NCBI GenBank assembly: GCA_017302135.1
Contig: JAFLDZ010000008.1
Span: forward strand, 62,001-126,000
Length of the DNA stretch: 64,000 nt
DNA from: Lysobacterales bacterium
Lineage (GTDB): Bacteria > Pseudomonadota > Gammaproteobacteria > Xanthomonadales > Xanthomonadaceae
Direction: 5' to 3'
This document shows, one piece after another, positions 24,819-34,109 of the stretch (the first letter of the stretch is position 1; the number at the start of each line of letters is the position of its first letter). The notes below the pieces were generated by a model, which had not been told where the DNA came from, did no database searches, and saw nothing but the letters and a program-made list of their open reading frames with translations. The translations under genes were made by a program, and so were the position numbers.

Positions 24819-26746
24819 TGTCGTCTTCCGAACAGCCGCGCCTGGCGTTGCCCGCACCGGCAGACGCGGTCGCCACAGCCGCCCCGATCGCCAAAGCCAC
24901 CCCAAGTCCGATGCCGATGCCCGTGGCGCTGCAGCCCTGGCGGCAATGGCTGGAATGGCTGGAGCCGGAGCAGGTCGGCGCCGTGGGCGATCTGCTGCAG
25001 CGGCTGCAGTCGGCGATGGGTACGTTTCGCGGCCCGCAGCAGCGCGGCGAACACGAACCCGCCGGGATCGACGAACTGCGGCGGCGCGGGCCGTATCACC
25101 GGCTGCTGCTGAGCGAATGGGCGATCGCCGATGCGGCGCCGGACGAATTCCTGCGCCGCGCGAGCAGCGGCGAGCATCTGTTCCTGTCGCCACGCTACGA
25201 AACGCGCAAGGTCGACGCGCGGATCGTCGCACTGTTCGACACCGGCCCTGCACAGCTCGGCGCCCCGCGTCTGGCGCACATCGCACTGTGGATCCTGCTC
25301 GCCCGGCGCGCGCAGGAAGCGGGCATCGCCTTTTGCTGGGGCACCGCTGCGGAGCCCGGCGCGCTGCACGACGCCGACAGCGCCCGGCAACTCAAGCAGT
25401 TCCTCGCCAAGCGCAGTTGGACGCACGCCGACGCCGCTGCCGCCAGCGCCTGGCAGGGCGCACTGGCCGACGATCGCCGCACGCCCGGCGAATGCTGGCG
25501 GATCGGCGCCGCCTGCGGTGACGCGGAGGACACGACCGCATTCACGCACCAGGTCGACATCCAGCGCGAATGGCTTGGCGCGCTGGCGGTACGGATCGTC
25601 GGGCCGGGCGGGCGGCGCGACGTCGCCCTGCCGCTGCCGCCTGCGGGCGCGGCGGCGAAACTGCTGCGCTGCCAGTTCGCATTCGAGGTGGCGGCGGTCG
25701 CGGAAACCGGCAGCGATGACGATGTCGAGAAACTCTCGCTCAAACAGCCGCCGCTGATCGGACCAGGCGGCGAGCGCATTGCGGTGGCGCTGCTCGCGAC
25801 CCAGGCCGCGATGATCTACACCCTGCCGAAGCGGGAAGGCGAGACGCGGGCCGCGACCCGGTCGATGCAGTGGACCAGCGGTCGCGAGCTGATGTGCGCC
25901 GTGCTCGGCCAGAAGCACTTCGGCGGCATCATCGCCGACCCGGACCACCTGCATTTCTGGAAGATCGACGGCTTCCGCACGCGATCGCGACCGCCGAATG
26001 AGCGTTTCCAGGCGCCGCCCGGACAGGCGCACTGGCTGTCCTGCGCGTGGCTCAGCGGCGGCCGCAAGCCGCATCACGTGTATGTGCTGGACCAGGCCGG
26101 ACGGCTGCTGTGCTGGCAGGGCGAACAGGCCGGGCAGGCGCCGGCGCTGGCGGAGCAGATCGCCGACCACGTCCTTGCGATCGCGCGCGCCGACGGTGAA
26201 CGGCTGATCTTCCTGCGCCATCGACAGCAGCGCGTGGAGCTGGTGCTGCGCCGCCGCTTCGGCGACGACGCCGGCACCGTGCTCGGCCATGCGGCGGCGC
26301 CCGAGGAGCCGGAGCAGGCTTTCCTCAACGGCCGGGTCAGCCGCAGCGGCTGGAACGGCGCGTGGTGCATGCCCGATGCCGGCACGACGCTTCGCGGCGG
26401 CGGGCGGTGGTCGATCCATCCCGCACGCCACGACGACGGCCCGTGCCGGCAGATCCGGGTGCAGATCGGCGCGCAGTGGCGGGTGTTCGGGCTGGTGACG
26501 ATGCCGGGAAGCTGGGATCACGCTCTGGTCGCGCTGTCGCCGGACCGCCGTCGGCTGTCGCTGATCGGTCCGGCCAGCCATGACGTGCTGTACGGCGCCG
26601 ACGTGCCGATCGCGACCGTCAGCGTGGCCACCGATTGCGATGTGATCGCGCTGGTCACCGAACATCGCCGGCTGGTGGTGCTGACTCCGGGCGGAGAGAA
26701 GCCGCTGGCATGGTCCGGCGAAGGCGAGGTGCTGGATGCGGACTGA
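24818..26746 (+). CDS. Degenerate vWA-domain protein with propeller-like C-terminus (ternary system)
   Basis: 642 residues. After a Pro/Ala-rich start, residues about 40-120 are helical (LEWLEPEQVGAVGDLLQRLQ). Residues about 125-220 look like a vWA fold: VDARIVALFDTGPAQLG, then IALWILLARRAQEAGIAFCW. The usual metal-binding DxSxS is replaced by DTGPA, so a metal site is unlikely. The C-terminal 400 residues are rich in short beta repeats (for example HHVYVLDQAGRLLCWQGE and HRRLVVLTPGGEKPLAWSG), as in a beta-propeller. It overlaps the upstream gene by 1 base and the downstream one by 11. As partner of the MoxR ATPase it is probably the scaffold of the complex. Confidence 0.8.
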   Translation: MSSSEQPRLALPAPADAVATAAPIAKATPSPMPMPVALQPWRQWLEWLEPEQVGAVGDLLQRLQSAMGTFRGPQQRGEHEPAGIDELRRRGPYHRLLLSEWAIADAAPDEFLRRASSGEHLFLSPRYETRKVDARIVALFDTGPAQLGAPRLAHIALWILLARRAQEAGIAFCWGTAAEPGALHDADSARQLKQFLAKRSWTHADAAAASAWQGALADDRRTPGECWRIGAACGDAEDTTAFTHQVDIQREWLGALAVRIVGPGGRRDVALPLPPAGAAAKLLRCQFAFEVAAVAETGSDDDVEKLSLKQPPLIGPGGERIAVALLATQAAMIYTLPKREGETRAATRSMQWTSGRELMCAVLGQKHFGGIIADPDHLHFWKIDGFRTRSRPPNERFQAPPGQAHWLSCAWLSGGRKPHHVYVLDQAGRLLCWQGEQAGQAPALAEQIADHVLAIARADGERLIFLRHRQQRVELVLRRRFGDDAGTVLGHAAAPEEPEQAFLNGRVSRSGWNGAWCMPDAGTTLRGGGRWSIHPARHDDGPCRQIRVQIGAQWRVFGLVTMPGSWDHALVALSPDRRRLSLIGPASHDVLYGADVPIATVSVATDCDVIALVTEHRRLVVLTPGGEKPLAWSGEGEVLDAD

Positions 26747-29489
26747 CCCCGCTACCGGCACGGTGCATCTGCCGCTGTGGTCCGGCATGCGGCCGGTGTC
26801 CGCGCTGTGGTTCGATGCCGCGCGATTCCCTGCCGAGGCGCGCGCGCAGCGGATGCTCGGGTGCTGGCGCAGCGGCGCGCAGGCGCTGCGGTTCGCGGAT
26901 GGCGATCTGCTGCGCTGGCCGAAGCCGGAGTGGCTGGCCTGCGAATCCCTGCCGGGGTTGCCGCTGTGCCTGATCGGCCACGGCACCCTGAGCAGCGCGC
27001 CGCTCGGGAGCAGTGAGCTTGCGGCAACCCGGGGCTTCGATCTGGTGCTGGTGCGCGGCGCGCAGGCGATCGGCCTGCGGCTGGGCGACGGCGCGGCGCT
27101 CGATCTGTCGGCGTGGATCGAGATCGGCGAGTACGCCCTGCACGACACCTTCGACTGCAGCGCTTCGATCAAGGCGGCGTCGATACCGCGCCTGAAAGGC
27201 CGCGACGTGCGCGAGGTGCTCGGCGATGCCATCCCGCCGCCCAGCGCCGAACGCGAGGCCTTCGTCAAACGCGCGATCGCCGCCGACCACGCCCAGTCCC
27301 GCGATCATCGCAGCCGACCCGGCCAAGGCATCGGCGGCACGCTGCTCGACAGACTGACCGGCTGGCTCGGTGCCGGCGCGGGTCTTGTCGCCGGCATCGG
27401 CAGTGGATCGGCCGCCACGCAGCGCAGAGGCGTCCACGCACGCCGCACACCGCAGCGCCCGTCGGCGTGGCGCGAGGCGCTGACCCGGCTGGTCATCGCC
27501 ACGCGGGCGTCGCAGCTGATCGGCTGGCGTCAGGGCGCCTACCTGCGGCGGATGATGAAGTTGTTCGACGAAGGCGACCTCGGCGAAGCCCTGCGCCACG
27601 CACTGCCGATCGACAGCACCGGCGCCTCGCTGGGCCAGTCGTTCAGCGCGCCCGGTCGTCGCCAGGATCTACGCCTGGGCGGTGCTGGCGACGCCAGCGT
27701 GAACCTGAATCTCGGCCCGGAGATGCAGCAGCATCTGCGCGAGATGTACCGCAAGACGTTCGAGCGTCTCGACCGTCAGGGACGCATCGACGAAGCGGTG
27801 TTCGTGCTCGGCGAACTGCTGAACGCGCGCCAGGAATGCCTGGACTATCTCGAACGCCACGGCCGCCATGCGCAGGCCGCCGAACTGGCGCTGGCCTGGG
27901 ACATGCCCACCGCGACCATCGTCCGCCTGCTGCTGCTCGCCGACGACTGGGAGCGCGCGATGCAGGTCGCACGGCGCGACGGCCAGTTCGGCGATGCGGT
28001 GCTGGCGCTGGAAAAGACGCGGCCGGAGCTGGCGGTCAAATTGCGGCTGCTGTGGGGCGAGGCGCTGGCCGATCGCGGCGAGTGGCTGGCTGCCGTCGAT
28101 GCCGTCTGGCCGGTGCCGCAGGCGCGCAATCTCGCGATCGAATGGCTGCGGATCGCCGAGGAGGGCGGCGCCGCGCTGTCGGCGCGCGCGCTGGTGCGCC
28201 GGGCGGAAAAGCTGCCGGATACGCTGGAGAAGTACGGCGAGCGCATCCGCGCGCTGACCCTGCCCGGCGAGGGCGAACAGGCCGAGATCGCGGCCGCTGC
28301 GCGCAGTGCCCTCGCCGACGCGCTGCTCGACGTCAAACAGCGCAATCCGGCGGTGGCCGGCATCGCCAACGCGCTGCTGCCGGCGATCGCCGCCGACCGC
28401 GCCGCAGGCCGCAATGCGCTCGGCAAATCGCGGCTCAACAAACTGCTGAGCCTCGGCGGCGACCCCTATCTCAAGGCCGATCTGCCTGCCTGGCAATTGC
28501 CGACGGCGAGCAAGCGCACCAGCCTGTGGTCGCGCGACACGCCCGCGCTGCACGCGGCGCCCGCCGCAGGCCTGGCGCCGATCCACGATGTCGCCCCGCT
28601 GCACGACCAGCGCTATCTGATCGCGCTCGGCGAAGCCGGCGTGCTGATGGTCGATGCGCGCGGCCGCACCCTGCAGCGCTATCCGGTGCCGGCCGATGCG
28701 CTGGTGATCGCCGACAACGGCCGCGTCGCGCTCGCGGTGGCGCGGCGCGAAGCGCTCTCGCGGGTCAGCCGGCTCGATCTGGTCCGGCACACGGCCAGCG
28801 ATCTGGGCTCGCTGCGGCTCGACGCCCACGCGCGTGAATTCGACGGCGCGGCCTGGAGCGTGATCGCGGACAACCGGATCCTGGTGATCGACACCGCCAA
28901 ATCGCTGCGCGATGTGGTCTGGCATGTCGGCGATCTGCCGGGCCGGCTGGTGGCGGTGCGCTACATGCCCACGTTCGAGCTGTATCTGCTGCGCACCGCG
29001 CACGGCTTCGAGCTTTGGACCTACACGCTGCCCACGCGCCGGCTGGGCAATCGCGATGCGATCGAGATCGACACCGATCTGCCGGTGCTGCTGATGCCGT
29101 TCGGCCGCTTCGCGCAGCCGCAGATGGAGCCGCCGGCCGGCGATGCGGTGCGGGTCGGTTTCACCACCTTCGGCGGCCGCCACGGGCTGGAAGTGAAACT
29201 GCCGCAGGCCGAAGGCGCCGCGTCCGCAGCCATGGCCGCCAACGACATCCAACTGCACTGCGACGCCGCGCAGCAGGGGCTCGTGTTCGCCGTCGCCGGC
29301 CCGTCGTTCACGCAGTTGGCGCTGTGCCGGCTCGGCGACGGCGCAGCGGTGGCGCGGATGGATTGGGCCGCCGGTGTGGTGCCGCAGTTCCGCGAATCCG
29401 GACAGCATCTGCTGTTCTTCGACAGCGAAGGCCGGGTGCTGGATCTGGGCAACGATCACGACACCCGGATCGCATTCAGCGTCTGCTAG
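26736..29489 (+). CDS. Large ternary-system protein: bpX6-like domain, helical repeats, beta-propeller
   Basis: 917 residues, no signal peptide. Residues about 1-120 (RPVSALWFDAARFPAEARA, LLRWPKPEWLACESLPGLPL) look like the bpX6 domain typical of these systems. Residues about 195-280 are basic and low in complexity, with a Gly/Ala stretch. Residues about 325-560 form helical TPR-like repeats (RIDEAVFVLGELLNARQECL, WDMPTATIVRLLLLADDWER). Residues about 600-917 are repeated beta-strand units such as YLIALGEAGVLMVDARGRTL and HLLFFDSEGRVLDLGND, consistent with a propeller. It is the last gene of the operon. By analogy it should recognise a signal or target that the ATPase acts on; no nuclease or protease motif is visible. 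Confidence 0.82.
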   Translation: MRTDPATGTVHLPLWSGMRPVSALWFDAARFPAEARAQRMLGCWRSGAQALRFADGDLLRWPKPEWLACESLPGLPLCLIGHGTLSSAPLGSSELAATRGFDLVLVRGAQAIGLRLGDGAALDLSAWIEIGEYALHDTFDCSASIKAASIPRLKGRDVREVLGDAIPPPSAEREAFVKRAIAADHAQSRDHRSRPGQGIGGTLLDRLTGWLGAGAGLVAGIGSGSAATQRRGVHARRTPQRPSAWREALTRLVIATRASQLIGWRQGAYLRRMMKLFDEGDLGEALRHALPIDSTGASLGQSFSAPGRRQDLRLGGAGDASVNLNLGPEMQQHLREMYRKTFERLDRQGRIDEAVFVLGELLNARQECLDYLERHGRHAQAAELALAWDMPTATIVRLLLLADDWERAMQVARRDGQFGDAVLALEKTRPELAVKLRLLWGEALADRGEWLAAVDAVWPVPQARNLAIEWLRIAEEGGAALSARALVRRAEKLPDTLEKYGERIRALTLPGEGEQAEIAAAARSALADALLDVKQRNPAVAGIANALLPAIAADRAAGRNALGKSRLNKLLSLGGDPYLKADLPAWQLPTASKRTSLWSRDTPALHAAPAAGLAPIHDVAPLHDQRYLIALGEAGVLMVDARGRTLQRYPVPADALVIADNGRVALAVARREALSRVSRLDLVRHTASDLGSLRLDAHAREFDGAAWSVIADNRILVIDTAKSLRDVVWHVGDLPGRLVAVRYMPTFELYLLRTAHGFELWTYTLPTRRLGNRDAIEIDTDLPVLLMPFGRFAQPQMEPPAGDAVRVGFTTFGGRHGLEVKLPQAEGAASAAMAANDIQLHCDAAQQGLVFAVAGPSFTQLALCRLGDGAAVARMDWAAGVVPQFRESGQHLLFFDSEGRVLDLGNDHDTRIAFSVC

Positions 29490-29531
29490 CGGCGGCCTGC
29501 AGCACCCGGCGGCACCGTGCTCGAGCCAAAA

Positions 29532-29912
29532 TCACCAGTCGTTCGGCGCCGCGCCGCGCTCGGGATGTTTCATCCGCACCACGCAAAACCGCTGGCCGGT
29601 GGGCGCTTCCATCACGCACCAGGTGTGGACGTAAGCGACACGCTTCGCGCCGAGCGCTTCGAGGCGTTCAACTTCGGCATCGATATCGTCGGTTTCGATA
29701 TCCAGATGCACGCGCGAGGGATGCGCGACCTTCTGCACTTCGATGTGCAGATCGCCGGGACCGTCGTCGAGCTTGGCGTAGGTTGCGGATTCTTCCGGCG
29801 ACAGTTCGCCGATCGGCAGACCCAATGCGCCGCTCCAGAACCGCGTGGCGGCGTCGAGATCGTCGGTCTGGCAATCGATGATGAATCCGGCGAGGCGGCT
29901 GCGATGGCTCAT
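29532..29912 (-). CDS. VOC-superfamily (glyoxalase-like) protein
   Basis: 126 residues from the ATG at 29912. Two beta-alpha-beta-beta modules are visible: LAGFIIDCQTDDLDAATRFW with GALGLPI, and RVHLDIETDDIDAEVERLEA ending GQRFCVVRM. Metal-ligand-like residues are His in VHLDIE and Glu in HIEVQ. This pattern fits VOC proteins, which include glyoxalases, dioxygenases and antibiotic-binding proteins; the substrate cannot be predicted. It is the last gene of a short minus-strand run, 11 bp after the 94-residue gene. Confidence 0.8.
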   Translation of the reverse strand: MSHRSRLAGFIIDCQTDDLDAATRFWSGALGLPIGELSPEESATYAKLDDGPGDLHIEVQKVAHPSRVHLDIETDDIDAEVERLEALGAKRVAYVHTWCVMEAPTGQRFCVVRMKHPERGAAPNDW

Positions 29913-29923
29913 GGCGATGCGCC

Positions 29924-30208
29924 TCAACGACTGCGCTTGCGCGGCGGCGGATCCTTGACGGCCTCGTGCCGCGCGTCTTCTTCGAGTTTGCGCTGCTGCG
30001 CCTGTTCGCGCTCCAACGCCTCGATCAACCGTCGATGCAGCGCCTGCACCACCAGCGCCTGATAGATCGGATGGATGCCGCCGTTGCCCAGCGCCATCCA
30101 CAGCATGTCCTTGTCGGCAGTGTTGGCGAAGATCGAGACGCGCTCGAAATCCTTCAGTTCCGGAGTCTTGCGGTCGCCGATGACGGCGACGAATTCGCTG
30201 TATTCCAT
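29924..30208 (-). CDS. Small soluble protein of unknown function
   Basis: 94 residues, beginning MEYSEFVAVIGDRKTPELKD. A central segment IFANTADKDMLWMALGNGG is followed by a long amphipathic helix (VVQALHRRLIEALEREQAQQ) and a basic Pro/Arg tail. There is no signal peptide. In many gammaproteobacteria dacC is followed by a DUF493 (YbeD) gene; this protein does not fit that family. It lies 35 bp downstream of dacC on the same strand and 11 bp before the VOC gene, so it is probably co-transcribed. Confidence 0.65.
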   Translation of the reverse strand: MEYSEFVAVIGDRKTPELKDFERVSIFANTADKDMLWMALGNGGIHPIYQALVVQALHRRLIEALEREQAQQRKLEEDARHEAVKDPPPRKRSR

Positions 30209-30243
30209 ACGCCGCTCCCGTTGAGCGAAGGATCAGAAGACGG

Positions 30244-31476
30244 TCAGACCGACTCCCACCACATCAGGAATTCGTGCCACAGGCGCTTGAAGAAGCCGGC
30301 TTCGACCACGCCTTCCACCGCGACCAGCGGCGCTTCGATCACCGGCTTGCCGTCCAGCATCACCCGCACCGTGCCGATCTTCTGGCCGGCCTTGATCGGC
30401 GCGATCAGCGTCTTGGGCACGTCCATCAGCGGCTTGAGTTCGGCGTAGCGGCCGCGCGGCGTGCTGACCAGCAGCGGCACTTCAACGCCGAGTTTCACCG
30501 CGTCGGTCGTGCCTTTCCACACTTTGTGCGTGGCGATCACGATATCGGGCTGGTACAGGCGATGGGTTTCGTAGAAACGGAAGCCCCAGTTGAGCAGCGC
30601 CAGCGAATCGACCGCGCGCTCTTCTTCGCTCCTGGCGCCCATCACCACGCTGATCAGACGCTGGTCGCCGCGCTTGGCCGACGACAGCAGACAGTAGCCG
30701 GCGCCGGAATGATGGCCGGTCTTGATGCCGTCGACCGATTCGTCGCGCCACAGCAGCAGGTTGCGGTTGCGCTGGGTGATCGGGCCGACGGTGAATTCGC
30801 GGATCTTGTTGTAGCTGTATTCCTGCGGGAAATCGCGGATCAGCACGCGGCCCAGGATCGCCAGATCGTGGGCGGTGGAGTAATGGCCTTCGGCCGAGAG
30901 GCCGTGCGCATTGACGAAATGACTGTTCTTCAGGCCGATGCGCTTGGCGTAGTCGTTCATCAGCGTGGCGAACGCCGCTTCGCTGCCTGCGGTGTGTTCG
31001 GCGAGCGCGATCGCGGCGTCGTTGCCGGACTGCACCACCATGCCCTTGACCATCTCGCTCAGGGCGGCGGTCTTGTTCACTTCGAAACCGCTGTAGCTGC
31101 CCTCGGTGGCGGCGCCGCCGGTGCGCCAGGCGTTCTCGCTCATCATCACCTTGTCGTTCGGCTTGATCCGGCCGGCCTTCAGCTCCGCCGCGATCACATA
31201 CGAGGTCATCACCTTGGTGATGCTCGCCGGCTCCAGACGCGCGTCGATGTTCTCGCCGGCCAGCACCTTGCCGGTGGCCTCGTCCATCAGCAGCCAGGCT
31301 TTGGCGTTGGCCGGTTCGGGCGCGTCGGGAATGCTCAGCGGCGGTGGCGCGGGCTGGGCGGCATCGGGTTTGGGGGCTGGCGCCTGGGCCAGCACCATGC
31401 CGGTCATCCACACGACGCAGGCGCTTGCCAGCAGCCACCGCATCGCATCCTGTCGCGTCTTGCCGTCAATCTTCAT
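30244..31476 (-). CDS. dacC: D-alanyl-D-alanine carboxypeptidase (PBP5/6 type, peptidase S11)
   Basis: 410 residues with the start taken at 31476; an ATG at 31443, also preceded by a ribosome-like site, would shorten it by 11. A signal peptide (MRWLLASACVVWMTGMVLA) is followed by a Pro-rich linker, then the transpeptidase fold with S85-ITK88, SGN (150-152) and KTG in DGIKTGHHSG. A C-terminal beta domain and a final amphipathic helix (FKRLWHEFLMWWES) anchor it to the inner membrane. It trims the terminal D-alanine of peptidoglycan stem peptides. It is downstream of mltB and rlpA on the same strand, a conserved cell-wall cluster. The symbol dacC versus dacA is uncertain. Confidence 0.92.
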   Translation of the reverse strand: MKIDGKTRQDAMRWLLASACVVWMTGMVLAQAPAPKPDAAQPAPPPLSIPDAPEPANAKAWLLMDEATGKVLAGENIDARLEPASITKVMTSYVIAAELKAGRIKPNDKVMMSENAWRTGGAATEGSYSGFEVNKTAALSEMVKGMVVQSGNDAAIALAEHTAGSEAAFATLMNDYAKRIGLKNSHFVNAHGLSAEGHYSTAHDLAILGRVLIRDFPQEYSYNKIREFTVGPITQRNRNLLLWRDESVDGIKTGHHSGAGYCLLSSAKRGDQRLISVVMGARSEEERAVDSLALLNWGFRFYETHRLYQPDIVIATHKVWKGTTDAVKLGVEVPLLVSTPRGRYAELKPLMDVPKTLIAPIKAGQKIGTVRVMLDGKPVIEAPLVAVEGVVEAGFFKRLWHEFLMWWESV

Positions 31477-31678
31477 CGAATCGTTCGCTCTGCAAAGGCG
31501 CCTCGGGCTTCCGGCAGCGGAAGTCCGGTCGAGCCGCCATGGATACATCAGGACAGCCGCCTAGTCTGAAGCAAGCGGCGTAAGATTCCGAGCGGTCGCG
31601 GATATCGCGCCACCACTCCGTCCGATTCCTTTCGATGCGATCGAGCGCGTTGAATCGCGCGCGTTCGACCGCCTCCGA

Positions 31679-32818
31679 TCATTCGCGCACGATCTGCACC
31701 GATCCGAAACCAAGATCGGCCGCGCGAGCCGAAAGTTCCTGCGCCCGCGTCGCCGGCACCGGGCCGATCCGCAGGCGCCACACCGGCTGGCCGTTGACCG
31801 ACGCTTCGTCGATCCGCAGCGCATCGAGCCCACCGGCCTGCAAGGTCTCGCGCGCCCGCTCGGCATTGTCGCGGGCCGCAAACGATGCCAACTGCAGCAG
31901 CACGCGATCGCCCTGCTGCGCGTTCGCGACCGGCTGCGATGACAATGGCCCGGCCGTCGGCGACTTGTCCGGTTCGGGGGCAACGGCTTTGGCATCACCG
32001 GGTTTACCGGCGGCGAAACGGATGCCCTGGCTCTGCATCCATCGCTCGAATTCATCTGCCGACACCGACGTGTCCGGCACCGTGGGCCGCTGCGGCTCGA
32101 CCGGGGATGGCGGAGAAACGCGGGCGGTGCGTTCGCTGCGGCCGGCGCCACGTCCTTCGTCCGGGGTCAGCGCGCGCACTTCGACCCGCGCCGTGCCCTG
32201 TTTGGTGAAACCCAGCTTGGTCGCGGCGGCATAGCTCAGATCGATGACCCGGCCGGCGTGGAACGGGCCGCGGTCGTTCACCCGCACCACCACCGATTTG
32301 CCGTTGGCCATGTTGGTCACCCGCACATAGCTCGGCAGCGGCAGCGATTTGTGCGCGGCGCTGAAGGCGTACATGTCGTACACCTCCTGGTTCGAGGTCA
32401 GGCGGCCGTGGAATTTCTTGCCGTAGAACGAGGCCATGCCTTCTTCGACATAACCTTCGGCGGAATCGCGGATCTGGTAGCGCTTGCCGAGCACCGCGTA
32501 GCTGCGATTGCCGACGCGCGAACGCGGCTCGTCCTTCACTTCGGGCTCGGGAATCGCGTCGATATCGGGAATCGGGTCGGGCACGCTGTCCTGGATATGC
32601 GGCGCGTACAGGCCGCCGGCCACGTAATCGCCGCGTTTGCCCGGATCTTCCGCCGCCGGTGCATACGGCGAACGCTTCGGCGCTTCGGCGACGTGCGCGG
32701 AACCGGCGGGCGTATGGCTGGCCTGCGACGGCGGATCGGCTTTTTTCGGCGCGGTGCCGCAGGCGCTCAACGCCGACAGCGATACACCGAGAACCGCCGC
32801 GCGCAGCGCGACGTTCAC
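31679..32818 (-). CDS. rlpA: Septal-ring lytic transglycosylase RlpA (lipoprotein)
   Basis: 379 residues from a GTG at 32818 that overlaps the mltB stop by four bases (GTGA). The lipoprotein signal ends SLSALSAC with Cys at 20. A Pro/Asp-rich linker is followed by the double-psi beta-barrel catalytic domain at about 120-210: GMASFYGKKFHGRLTSN, LPLPSYVRVTNM and VRVNDRGPF. The C-terminal 75 residues form a SPOR domain (VLLQLASFAARDNAERARET to the end) that binds denuded glycan strands at the division septum. RlpA cuts such strands. It is translationally coupled to mltB; dacC follows 200 bp downstream. Confidence 0.93.
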   Translation of the reverse strand: MNVALRAAVLGVSLSALSACGTAPKKADPPSQASHTPAGSAHVAEAPKRSPYAPAAEDPGKRGDYVAGGLYAPHIQDSVPDPIPDIDAIPEPEVKDEPRSRVGNRSYAVLGKRYQIRDSAEGYVEEGMASFYGKKFHGRLTSNQEVYDMYAFSAAHKSLPLPSYVRVTNMANGKSVVVRVNDRGPFHAGRVIDLSYAAATKLGFTKQGTARVEVRALTPDEGRGAGRSERTARVSPPSPVEPQRPTVPDTSVSADEFERWMQSQGIRFAAGKPGDAKAVAPEPDKSPTAGPLSSQPVANAQQGDRVLLQLASFAARDNAERARETLQAGGLDALRIDEASVNGQPVWRLRIGPVPATRAQELSARAADLGFGSVQIVRE

Positions 32819-33984
32819 CGCTGCGCTCCAGCGCGGATCGCCTGCGCCAGCTGATGCACGGCGAGAGCGTACATCGGCGAACGGTTGTAGCGGGTGATCA
32901 CGTAATAGTTGCGATAGCCCAGCCAGTATTCGCGGCCGGCCTCGCCGTCGAGATTCACCACCGTCGCGCCTTCGGTCGCCGTGTCGCCGGGAACCGATTC
33001 GCCGGGCATCGGCCGATAACCGCGCGTGGCCAGGGTCTGCAGCGAATGCACGGGTTCGAGATTTTCGGGCACGAATTCCGGCTGCTGCGCATCGAAACTT
33101 GCGCGTGCCACCACCGGGCCGTCGGCCTGCCAACCGTGGATCACGAAGTAGTTGGCGATCGACGCGAACACATCGGGTTTGTGGGTGAGCAGATCGCGGC
33201 GGCCGTCGCGGTCGCCGTCCTTCGCCCACAGCCGGTAACTCGACGGCATGAACTGGCCCATGCCCATCGCACCGGCGTAGCTGCCCTTCAGGGTCAGCAG
33301 ATCGAGCTGCGGTTCGTCCTTGCTCAGCGCGAACGCCTGGGCGAGTTCGCCCGCGAAGAACGGCGCGCGCTTGGGATGATCGAACGCGAGCGTGTACAGC
33401 GCATCGAGCACGCGGTAGCTGCCGGTGTTGCGGCCGTAGAAGGTTTCCACGCCGATGATCGCGACGATGTACTCGGCCGGCACGCCGGTCTGCGCGGCCA
33501 CCCGTTCCAGCGGCTCGCGATTGTCGCGATAGAACGCGACGCCGCCGTCGATGCGCGCGGGGGTCATGAAGATGGTGCGGTAATCGCGCCAGGGTTTCAC
33601 CGCCTCGGCCGGACGGGTGATGGCATCGATGATGCTCTGCTTGTATTCGGCCTGCGCCAGCGTGTCGCGGATCCGCTGCGGGTCGATGCCGTAGGTCGTG
33701 GCCGTGTAATCGACGAAAGCGGCGATGCGCTGTTCGCGCGGGATCGCCGGATCGGTCACCGACGGCGGCGCCACCGGGCGTTCCTGCGGCTGCGGCACTT
33801 TCGGCAGCAGCGCCTCGGCAGGCGCGGGCGGCTTGGCGGCCGGTTCCGGTGCGGCGACCAGCACCGTGGGTTTCGGCGGCGGGGACTGGGTGGCGCAGGC
33901 CGTCAGCGCGACGCTGATGGCAATGACGGCAACACGGGGGAATTCACGAAGAATCAAGGGCTTGCGCCTCGTTTTGCAAATCAA
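32815..33984 (-). CDS. mltB: Membrane-bound lytic murein transglycosylase B
   Basis: 389 residues. The lipobox is ISVALTAC, Cys at 30. A Pro/Ala-rich linker precedes the catalytic domain. The catalytic Glu is E180 in IIGVETFYGRNTG; GSYAGAMGMGQFMPSSYR and KDGDRDGRRDLL (an EF-hand-like calcium loop) are further MltB hallmarks. It cleaves the glycan bond between MurNAc and GlcNAc, releasing 1,6-anhydro products, from the inner face of the outer membrane. It is the first gene of mltB-rlpA-dacC. An internal ATG further in could be used, but the lipoprotein signal supports the listed start. Confidence 0.93.
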   Translation of the reverse strand: MICKTRRKPLILREFPRVAVIAISVALTACATQSPPPKPTVLVAAPEPAAKPPAPAEALLPKVPQPQERPVAPPSVTDPAIPREQRIAAFVDYTATTYGIDPQRIRDTLAQAEYKQSIIDAITRPAEAVKPWRDYRTIFMTPARIDGGVAFYRDNREPLERVAAQTGVPAEYIVAIIGVETFYGRNTGSYRVLDALYTLAFDHPKRAPFFAGELAQAFALSKDEPQLDLLTLKGSYAGAMGMGQFMPSSYRLWAKDGDRDGRRDLLTHKPDVFASIANYFVIHGWQADGPVVARASFDAQQPEFVPENLEPVHSLQTLATRGYRPMPGESVPGDTATEGATVVNLDGEAGREYWLGYRNYYVITRYNRSPMYALAVHQLAQAIRAGAQR

Positions 33985-34109
33985 CTTGGAGAGGGTAGCA
34001 CGCGATCAAAAGCGGTCCTATCCCGCTGGTTCAGCTTGTCGACCGGTGTAGGCGCGGCCCGGCGAAGCCTCCGTTATGCTGCCGCCTCGATTCCCCCGCC
34101 GCGACGCCC

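Noticed and set aside
24602..29459. Long minus-strand frames opposite the ternary-system operon
   Set aside because: The translations are low in complexity and basic; the plus-strand genes overlap neatly and carry recognisable domains.
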